This document shows, one piece after another, positions 57,705 through 64,000 of a DNA stretch of 64,000 bases. The stretch is from contig BLLK01000019.1 in the NCBI GenBank assembly GCA_021927905.1, forward strand, positions 1,302,001-1,366,000, written 5' to 3'. The notes under the pieces are model-generated. The model saw nothing but the letters and a program-made list of their open reading frames with translations. It ran no database searches and was not told the DNA's origin. The position numbers and the translations under genes are program-made. How positions within the stretch are numbered: the stretch's first letter is position 1; each line of letters begins with the position of its first letter. Source of the DNA: Chaetoceros tenuissimus. Lineage: Eukaryota; Bacillariophyta; Thalassiosirophyceae; Chaetocerotales; Chaetocerotaceae.

Positions 57705-58027
57705 ATTGTAGTATTTAAAATAATACATATATATATATATACAATACTTCAAAGTTCTCAAAATTCAAATAATTTTTATGTAATATGCTAAACTTGTAAT
57801 ATTTTTAAAATCTGAAACGATCGTTTTTTTTAGTCAACTTTCGCTATGTATTTCATGACACAAACGATACATATCGATACGACAAAAAAATGCATTGTGT
57901 ATTATTGTATGTAGAATGCAATCACAAAATTCGAAATAATATTGTATTCTAGATCATGATATCTTGACTCATCTTCTTGAACGATTGTAAAGTGTTATTG
58001 ACTTTTGATCGTTATTAACGAGGAAAT

Positions 58028-58083
58028 CCCCAGATTGCCATGGTAGTACTTTCAGCAACACTCCCCAGATTGCCATGGTAGTA
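58028..58083 (+). repeat. 21 bp exact direct repeat
   Basis: CCCCAGATTGCCATGGTAGT plus A occurs at 58028-58048 and 58063-58083, 35 bp apart. Confidence 0.9.
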
Positions 58084-58219
58084 CCCGATCTAGTCCAATT
58101 TTTGAACAAAATTTGATGTGTATGACTCTTTTCATTATGTGGGGAATAGGTTTTGTTATAATTTCCTGCAAAAGAAATTATTTGCATTTGAGAATCAATG
58201 GCAAATGAATAATGTTTTT

Positions 58220-58380
58220 TTCCAATGACTTTCGATATAGAAAAAAGTCCATTTTCATGTATGTACTTTCACCTTTCAAGTTTCCAATGACTTTCGATAT
58301 AGAACGTCATCATTTTCTAGTGTATGTACTTTCCCTGTACATTCACCGTTGAAGATTCCAATGACTTTCCATACACAATG
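58220..58380 (+). repeat. Three TTCCAATGACTTTCGATATA units
   Basis: Copies lie at 58220, 58282 and 58356 (the last with CC for CG), each followed by CATTTTC and GTATGTA(C/A)TTTC. A single copy with the same order of motifs lies at 50149-50215 on the minus strand, directly before an ATG. Confidence 0.75.
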
Positions 58381-58615
58381 TAGTCATTTTCTAGTTCAAT
58401 TTCTAGTGTATGTAATTTCCCGACGTTTTATTTTTCAAGGACATGTATAATGCTTTTACACATAGATAGTTGTATGTGGAAGCTAAGGAAATTGACAAAT
58501 GGAGAGTGGGAATAGATTGTAATAAATAGATTAAGAGTTAGTAACTATCATTCCACAAGAGTTAGAAAAAATCATTCCACAAAGACTTTACACTACAATA
58601 TAAAGTAAATATTAC

Positions 58616-59665
58616 TTATTTTAAAATTGTTCTTCCTGGGTTTCCTGTAATGGTTACTCCTACCAATGGGCGTGGTACAAAACCAGCCTCAATTTTCTTT
58701 GTAAACAAGGTTAAATCTTCTTCCCCACATATATATCCCGCCAATGAGAACGACGCAACTGTTCTATCACTATTGTAACGGAAGAACCCTGTTCTAAAAG
58801 ATTGAACCGCACCATTGATCGATCCTTCCGTATTACTTTCTCTCTTTAAGACACCAGTTAGATTCATATCCATTGACAGTATTGCCTCAAGCGTGTGTGG
58901 TCCAAAGGATCCCATAAATAAGTGTCCTTGAAATGTAGAAAGTAGACTTGCTATCTTTTCTTTCAAGGCAATTGCATCTTTGCTATTTCGTCCTTCTGTT
59001 GCTCTACTCAATACATTGAAAAATGGAATGGAGGCATCGACTGCTTCATGAAAAGATACGTAGTCAAAAGGCTCTTCTGGATATGTAAGCTCACTTGTAT
59101 CTCCATTTGACTCTTCCTTCTGTTTTAGATATATCTTAAGCTCTTGTACCAACTTTTGATTGGCATTGAACCACTTCTGTAATGGAGTAATGCAATATTG
59201 TAAATTGGTGAAGCTAATCTCCTGTTGTACCCATCCTCGCAAGGGATATTCAGGAGCCATTTGCTCAAGTACCATTTCAGGCACGACATTTCCATGCCAA
59301 TAAAGCCTTCCCATAATCTTCATATTATCGCTCACATGATTTTTCCAAACTTGAATCATACAAAGTCCATCAATCCAAACTCTTGGATAAAACTTGAGAG
59401 CTGCTTTACACATGTCTTCACATCTACTGGCCACTTCCCAAGCCATGCCGGTTTCTTCATCGTACCATTCAACTCTATCGAATCCCCATGTGTAAGAGCA
59501 TATACCTACATCTTGAAATGTATCATCGTTCACTTCAATGTCTACAGATTGTACTTTGATGTTTCCATTTTCGTCAAGAGAAGCCAGACGCAGAACTTGA
59601 ATTTGACCCTTTGCCAATGACTTTTCATAGCCTAGTTTTTGAATGCTTGTGTTGCAGCAGAACAT
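58616..59665 (-). CDS. HET-domain-like protein
   Basis: 349 residues. The first 150 residues follow the order of fungal HET (heterokaryon incompatibility) domains: GICSYTWG (54-61; HET has YxALSYxWG), WIDGLCMIQ (97-105; HET has xWIDxxCINQ), an N-x-x-I-M-G-R-L-Y helix (114-122; HET has M-x-x-I-Y) and RGWVQQE (143-149; HET has RxWTxQE). The remaining 200 residues are unique, with no membrane segment. HET domains are thought to trigger cell death or act as an NADase-like/TIR-related fold in fungi. Whether this activity exists in a diatom is unknown. All four blocks are present, but spacing is short, so treat it as HET-like. Confidence 0.6.
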   Translation of the reverse strand: MFCCNTSIQKLGYEKSLAKGQIQVLRLASLDENGNIKVQSVDIEVNDDTFQDVGICSYTWGFDRVEWYDEETGMAWEVASRCEDMCKAALKFYPRVWIDGLCMIQVWKNHVSDNMKIMGRLYWHGNVVPEMVLEQMAPEYPLRGWVQQEISFTNLQYCITPLQKWFNANQKLVQELKIYLKQKEESNGDTSELTYPEEPFDYVSFHEAVDASIPFFNVLSRATEGRNSKDAIALKEKIASLLSTFQGHLFMGSFGPHTLEAILSMDMNLTGVLKRESNTEGSINGAVQSFRTGFFRYNSDRTVASFSLAGYICGEEDLTLFTKKIEAGFVPRPLVGVTITGNPGRTILK

Positions 59666-60120
59666 TTCTTTGTCTCTATCTCTTGTAATTACTCAATTTA
59701 CAACTACGTATGTGATTTGCTGAGATGTAATACCGGTATGATATTATTTCTTTTTCTATTACCATACACTATAATACCTTTGCCAAATGAAGAAGAAAAC
59801 TAGTTTTCTTCATTATTTGGAAAAATCTTTTACTTTCAACGTCTTTTTCGACAGAATTTAGCTTGATTGATGTTTCGTTCCCGTGAAATGAGAAGGACGT
59901 AAAAAAATTATGAGAAAAAGTTGAAATATTCTAGAATGATAAATAATAGAGCTCGAAATTAAAAAGCATTTTTCTTTGATTATCTGAAATATTTAATAAA
60001 TGTTTGTGTTGCAGCAGAGCATTTCTTTGTCACTCATTTTAGAACTATTGTAGAAGAATTATAACTCGATATTACTATCATTTACAGACAAATCTTTTTC
60101 TATTTAAACATTATTCTATT
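59666..60120. other. Intergenic spacer with a copy of the HET-like gene start
   Basis: 60003-60032 repeats 59643-59671, the first codons and leader of the HET-like gene (minus strand ATG CTC TGC TGC AAC ACA versus ATG TTC TGC TGC AAC ACA). Only about 30 bp is shared, so it is a small duplicated fragment. The rest is AT-rich. Confidence 0.6.
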
Positions 60121-61218
60121 CTATGAGCGTTTGGTCCAGTTTTTATCAAATGTATCGCAATGCATCCAGTGGTTTGCAATGAACTTTTCGCCTTCTTCTT
60201 CTGTGGTAGGTAAGGCTGTATGAATAGAATTCCAGTCACGAACAACTTCTCCATTCACAGTCTTGTAGTTATAAAATGCAATAGCATCCCCTTGGTTTAT
60301 TTCAATAATGTGTTTCTGATCAATGTCACCATTCGCAAGTTTAGGGTTCAATATTTGGGAGTTCTTACCAGCAATAAGAACTCCATGTGTTCCAGGTTTC
60401 ATACCGTATTTTTCAACCAACTGTAGAGCATCATTTCTATTTCTAATATCATTTCTACTTGATATTTTATCTTCATTTGCGAAGGGAAACCAAGTATTGC
60501 CAACTCCATTCAAATAGTAAAGAACAGTGACTCCTCTACGTAAACCATCATGATGAAGATCATTCTTACCTCCATTTCCCATGTAATGCACAAGCTGCAA
60601 AGGTTCGCACCAGCCATTTTTCTTTGCTTCATTAGTCAAGAGGATATTTCCAGTAACACGGCCAAGTTCTCTTGGAATAGTCAACACATCACTCTTTCCA
60701 TTGGAAACATTATTCAACCAAGAAACGATACATTTGCTTCGAAGGGAAGAAGTTATCAAAATATTACCCTGAGATTCACCATCTATGATTGCTGCATTTT
60801 CCTGTTGAGTTAATTCTACATTTTCTGCAGCATTCATTAAATCTATGCATTCTCCATGAGATAAAAGACCTTTGAAATGGTAAATGTGAGGTGCCGAGCT
60901 TAGCTTGGATACACTAAATTCTATCTCTTTCTTTTCAGAAATACTGATTCTTTGATACGAAGAATGAATCATGCATTCTTGGTCCTTTAGATATGTCGGT
61001 GGACCAAAGCTGTCTTCTGCTTCAATTTTCTCCATAGTATCAATGTAACCTAAATTAGTTGTAGGAGATAGGTAATGCAAACCATGTCGAGTCGTCTTTC
61101 CAAAGTTGTGTCGTCTAATTGTGGAAAATGCTTCAACTGCATTTGAATTTGTCATAGGAGAAGGGCTGCATGATAAATTTGCAAAAGAAGAGAGGACCAA
61201 CACATGAATTACTCTCAT
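60121..61218 (-). CDS. 2-oxoglutarate/Fe(II) dioxygenase, prolyl 4-hydroxylase type
   Basis: 365 residues. The N-terminus (MRVIHVLVLSSFANLSC) is a likely signal peptide. Residues 110-355 form the P4Hc jelly roll: HIYHFKGLLSHGEC, LQLVHYMGNGGKNDLHHDG with the iron-binding H222-x-D224, TVLYYLN, GDAIAFYNY, the distal iron ligand H333 in NSIHTALP and K345 in EGEKFIANHW for 2-oxoglutarate. Such enzymes hydroxylate prolines in secreted proteins. All catalytic residues are present, so it should be active. ER or secretory location is inferred from the signal. Confidence 0.85.
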   Translation of the reverse strand: MRVIHVLVLSSFANLSCSPSPMTNSNAVEAFSTIRRHNFGKTTRHGLHYLSPTTNLGYIDTMEKIEAEDSFGPPTYLKDQECMIHSSYQRISISEKKEIEFSVSKLSSAPHIYHFKGLLSHGECIDLMNAAENVELTQQENAAIIDGESQGNILITSSLRSKCIVSWLNNVSNGKSDVLTIPRELGRVTGNILLTNEAKKNGWCEPLQLVHYMGNGGKNDLHHDGLRRGVTVLYYLNGVGNTWFPFANEDKISSRNDIRNRNDALQLVEKYGMKPGTHGVLIAGKNSQILNPKLANGDIDQKHIIEINQGDAIAFYNYKTVNGEVVRDWNSIHTALPTTEEEGEKFIANHWMHCDTFDKNWTKRS

Positions 61219-61598
61219 TGTTCCCTGAAGCTTTACTACTTTTGATCTCTTTTTTTGTTGTTGTTTGTAGATAAGCTATAAGAAACTAGAAGTAAAAGTG
61301 CTCTCCTCTAAAAGTACTTTACGCCAAACTTGTTGGATTTAGAAAGACGAACAACTGACGACATACGTTTTTTCTTCTTTGGATTTCTGTTTTCTGTTTA
61401 CCTTGTCAAATTCGGAGATCAGATCCGTGATGAGTTTGGAATTTGGAAAAGTGAGCAGTTGAAAGTGTTGTCCGAAATGACATGTGTCAACAAGCAAACG
61501 GGACTCCACTACTACTCAAAAATAACCGTCAAAAAAGAAAAGTTAGTTGTTGAAATACCACAAGTGAATCCGAATCAATCTAATTCAATACATCAATC
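61219..61598. other. Divergent intergenic region
   Basis: Between the hydroxylase gene (minus) and the Cys-rich membrane protein gene (plus). A plus frame at 61330-61602 (90 codons) is open but has no recognisable features, and it overlaps the next start. Confidence 0.4.
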
Positions 61599-62276
61599 AT
61601 GAGCTCACTCAATTTGACCAATATGCCCTTTACTCTCATATTACTGCTACTACTGCTTCCATTAGCGACATTTGCAGACTTTAGCAAAGGAGATTGCATG
61701 ACTTGTGTCAAACAAGGATGCACATATTGCAAAGGAGAAGAATTCTTCGAAAATCCATCCATTTGTGTCTGTGAAGAATTTACTGGATTCTTTGGATCTT
61801 GTAGCGATCATACTTTTGGAGGACATCATCTTACGTCGAAATTAGATTGCACTTTTAATTCAACCCAGGGAGAGAAAATTCTTGCAGTGATTGTCACCGT
61901 ATCGATCCTTGTTGTTTTATGTTTGGGGTGCTGTTGCTTCTTTTGCAATCCGTTCAAAGAAGGCGGTTTCTGTGAATGTTGCTGTAGGATGGAGCCAAGC
62001 GATGGTGGACATAATCCTGCTTACACATTTGGAAATGCAGCTCCTGCTTATACAACAGGACATGATCATGTAACTCATGCATTTCCAATTGCAACTGCAA
62101 ATGCAATTCCATTGTCGGGAAATGAAGCTTATGCTTCTTCTAATCCAGCGGATACGACAACTTGGTCTGCACCACCAGCTTATGTGCCATCTGACCCATC
62201 TCCATCGGCGCCACCAGGAGATAGTGGCTGTGGAGGTGGCACATCAACATTTGATCAACTTTCAAGTGGAATTTAA
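61599..62276 (+). CDS. Cys-rich type I membrane protein with Pro-rich tail
   Basis: 225 residues. A signal peptide (about 9-27, PFTLILLLLLLPLATFA) is followed by a PSI-like Cys domain (CMTCVKQGCTYCKGEEF ... CVCEEF ... CSDH) and one membrane segment (about 90-108, ILAVIVTVSILVVLCLGC). A cytosolic Cys cluster (CCCFFC, CECCC), likely palmitoylated, and a 90-residue Pro/Ser/Thr tail (SAPPAYVPSDPSPSAPP) follow, with PPAY as a WW-domain-type motif. A shuttle or adaptor between the plasma membrane and WW proteins is possible. No function is assigned. Confidence 0.68.
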   Translation: MSSLNLTNMPFTLILLLLLLPLATFADFSKGDCMTCVKQGCTYCKGEEFFENPSICVCEEFTGFFGSCSDHTFGGHHLTSKLDCTFNSTQGEKILAVIVTVSILVVLCLGCCCFFCNPFKEGGFCECCCRMEPSDGGHNPAYTFGNAAPAYTTGHDHVTHAFPIATANAIPLSGNEAYASSNPADTTTWSAPPAYVPSDPSPSAPPGDSGCGGGTSTFDQLSSGI

Positions 62277-62365
62277 GAGATGAGTCTAAATCTTTTTGAT
62301 TCTATGTACATTATCATCTATAAGCAAAATCAACTGTAATTCGCAATCTAGAAATAAATTTTCCT

Positions 62366-62857
62366 TTATTCAAATAGCTTCATACAGTCCGCTGCAATAG
62401 CTCTAGCTTGGGAATTCAAATCGAGCTTAAAGCTATTGATATCCTTCTCAATATCTTTTCGAAAGTCTCCAAGAAATTTGAGAATCTTTTCTTTCCCATG
62501 CTTTTCTAAATGATCAAATGTAATCAAAAACGAAATGCTATAACCTTCGATTGCAACTCTGCGAAAGATTGGAATGGCATCGGCTCGACGCATTAGAAAC
62601 TTAGTGAGCATGTTTCCAACAAGCTTATCGATTGACTCTTGCTTTGTTTCGAATGGAAAGAGATAGCTGATACGGACTGAGTTGATGGAACGTTCAATAA
62701 GACATTTTTCATTCTCTGATTTGGAAACAAGGATTGGCTCTTTGATGTATGATGGAGAAGAAACTATTTCAACTTGAGGCTTTTCTTTGTAGCGTTTCAA
62801 ATTGAGAGCTTCGTCCAAAGCTGCTTGGATCTTTTCTTCGTAGGAATTAGTGTTCAT
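62366..62857 (-). CDS. ARPC4: Arp2/3 complex subunit 4 (ARPC4)
   Basis: 163 residues from MNTNSYEEKIQAALDEALNL. An ATG 15 codons upstream (62902) is in frame, but the family length of about 168 residues favours this one. Matches to ARPC4 are clear: ENEKCLIERSINSVRIS (human NEKEKVLIEGSINSVRVS), FRRVAIEGYSISFLIT (human EGYDISFLIT), and IEKDINSFKLDLNSQARAIA (human [20 protein letters not shown]). The complex nucleates branched actin networks. Its presence suggests this diatom keeps a working Arp2/3 complex. Other subunits are not in the window. Confidence 0.9.
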   Translation of the reverse strand: MNTNSYEEKIQAALDEALNLKRYKEKPQVEIVSSPSYIKEPILVSKSENEKCLIERSINSVRISYLFPFETKQESIDKLVGNMLTKFLMRRADAIPIFRRVAIEGYSISFLITFDHLEKHGKEKILKFLGDFRKDIEKDINSFKLDLNSQARAIAADCMKLFE

Positions 62858-63314
62858 TTTAATTGAGAACCATATTTTAGAGAGTGATGATACTTCGTTC
62901 AAGGATTAGCGATGAACAGTAGAAGAAAATTCAAATTTGATTTTTTTTCAAAACAAAGAAAAAGACGTTATTATACGTTATAAATAGAATTCTTTTGGAG
63001 TTCTCATCAATCAAGTTGAAGTTTGCAGTTGCATCCGAGGTGTCTAACATCTGCAGCAGATGGTAATTCTTTTCAAGAAATCTTTGCCAAAGAACAATTA
63101 ATTCAGTTCATGTTCTGTACATAATTTCTATTTGCCATCACATTGTAAGATTCATTTATCATTACATCGTCCTACATCGTGTTTATGTTTGAAAAGGCAG
63201 CTTTTCTTCTTGATTCCCTCATCTAGTAGTGTTCTTTTCATCACAAGAACTTTTTCGTTGTATCTTTCTCACATGTCTCCTTCATATAAATTATAGATTG
63301 CATCTCGAAATCAA
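62858..63314. other. Divergent intergenic region
   Basis: Between ARPC4 (minus) and the hydroxylase gene (plus). No box was identified and no gene is seen. Confidence 0.4.
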
Positions 63315-64000
63315 ATGTGTAATGCTGGAGCGAAAGAGAGTAAAGTTCGTAGAGACGAGCAGTTTTCTACGTCTTCTTCCTCTTTGAAAGAAGACACTCA
63401 AACTATATGTTATTCATGGAAAGAACCGAATGCCAGTGACAATCTCACAATGAAGAATCACTTTTCATCTCTCCTTTTTGGAGGTTCCGTATCCACTACA
63501 GCCATTGAATTTCTTTGTCTATTGCTCCCATTCATTGCTACTGCAGTCTATGGCGAGAGTCTAAATATAGAAGGGAGTATGACTTTTCAGCATCTCTCCA
63601 TATTCTTGCTAGTATGTGCATGTATTCGTCGTGTATACAATGCATACTTGGAAGCTGTATATTTTTCATTCCCAAAGCTACGTACTCAGCCTCCAAGTGA
63701 GCATAGACTTAAGCAAAAGAAGGATCTGATGGGTCGTGATGCTGAACAACTTGAACTTTTGGATAAGCACGATAAATGGACAATGGTATCTCAATTTCTT
63801 TTGAATTTTGGGCTTTACTATGCGCTTCCAGGATTCTATCCACAAGCTGCAGAAGAAGGACAAACACAAAACTTTCAGGAGCGTTTCATTAGACTATTGT
63901 TGAATCATTATGTGTTATCGTTTGGTATGTATTTTGCTCATCGAAGTCTACACGTCATTCCATGGCTATGGGAGAATATTCATAGTGTTCATCATTGGGC
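63315..64000 (+). CDS. Fatty acid hydroxylase/sterol desaturase-type protein, 3' cut by the window end
   Basis: ATG 63315 opens 228 codons without a stop to the window end, starting MCNAGAKESKVRRDEQF. Several hydrophobic segments follow (about 60-85, 98-118, 165-185). The first histidine boxes of the membrane di-iron fatty acid hydroxylase superfamily are present: HRSLH (about 208) and HSVHHW (about 224). The third box would lie beyond the window. These enzymes hydroxylate or desaturate sterols or acyl chains in the ER. The class is clear; the substrate is not. Confidence 0.8.
   Translation, partial: MCNAGAKESKVRRDEQFSTSSSSLKEDTQTICYSWKEPNASDNLTMKNHFSSLLFGGSVSTTAIEFLCLLLPFIATAVYGESLNIEGSMTFQHLSIFLLVCACIRRVYNAYLEAVYFSFPKLRTQPPSEHRLKQKKDLMGRDAEQLELLDKHDKWTMVSQFLLNFGLYYALPGFYPQAAEEGQTQNFQERFIRLLLNHYVLSFGMYFAHRSLHVIPWLWENIHSVHHW

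Larger units (their letters stand above)
57705..58615. other. Repeat-bearing spacer between convergent genes
   Basis: Holds an AT run (57726-57742), a 21 bp direct repeat and three TTCCAATGACTTT units (listed separately). No gene is seen. Confidence 0.5.

Noticed and set aside
54585-57742. AT dinucleotide runs at 54585 and 57726
   Set aside because: Ordinary microsatellites in 3' flanks, with no further signal.
61330-61602. A 90-codon frame upstream of the Cys-rich membrane protein
   Set aside because: No domain or signal is seen and its end overlaps the next start. It is more likely promoter and leader.
1-64000. tRNA, rRNA, CRISPR arrays or bacterial-type operons
   Set aside because: No cloverleaf with a conserved GGTTCRANYCC arm, no rRNA stretch and no regular direct-repeat/spacer array was seen. 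Spliced genes and spacers are eukaryotic.

Overview
The window looks like nuclear DNA of a centric diatom, most likely Chaetoceros and close to C. tenuissimus. This is judged from recalled family resemblance, with no database search. Supporting points are AT-rich spacers, compact genes with 60-80 bp GT-AG introns, a family of BspA-like leucine-rich-repeat genes starting MRVQTEEWxRF, plastid-type presequences with an F just after the cleavage site (SQD2, AlgH-like), LNR receptors and an FkbM methyltransferase.

Layout. 1-13.3 kb is a nest of mobile DNA. Three copies of a strongly folded double-hairpin element sit in and beside an LRR gene remnant. An inverted copy of the 3' end of a Crypton-type element follows. 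Then comes a 6.6 kb CACTA/Plavaka-like DNA transposon (1252-7855; 11 bp TIRs, 3 bp target duplication) with two divergent genes. After a gene-poor AT-rich stretch lies a tyrosine-recombinase (Crypton-type) ORF with its hairpin-bearing 3' end. 13.7-21.8 kb is a minus-strand array of LRR_5/BspA-like genes and their decayed tails. Two plus-strand genes in or beside the array (FkbM methyltransferase, class 3 lipase) share a duplicated promoter block. 24.6-28.2 kb holds a secreted protein, a CobW/ZNG1-type metallochaperone GTPase with a C-terminal Tudor-like tail, and an AlgH/UPF0301 protein with a plastid-type presequence.

28.3-33.7 kb is a 2.6 kb tandem duplication. Each unit has a divergent pair, an LNR-TM-RING-H2 protein and an LNR-TM protein, over a promoter with E2F-like sites. 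33.8-43.3 kb carries a secreted metallophosphoesterase-LamG-PAN protein, an Sfi1-like centrin-binding protein, SQD2 (with one apparent frame break), a small Cys-rich membrane protein and a tandem pair of Cys-rich membrane proteins, the first frameshifted. 43.7-47.3 kb is a 5'-truncated LINE with an exact 18 bp target-site duplication. 47.6-50.2 kb has a 7TM receptor-like gene and an unknown gene. 50.5-54.4 kb has two genes built from a 25-26 residue Cys/His repeat (3 and 10 copies). 55.1-64 kb has a protein with an endonuclease III-like motif, a small Cys-rich protein, a HET-like domain protein, a prolyl 4-hydroxylase-type dioxygenase, a Cys-rich membrane protein, the Arp2/3 subunit ARPC4 and the start of a fatty-acid hydroxylase/sterol desaturase that runs off the window.

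Most host genes here are unrelated single genes, not pathways. The coherent themes are lineage-specific cell-surface families spread by local duplication, and a mobile-element nest whose folded DNA elements sit beside a tyrosine recombinase.
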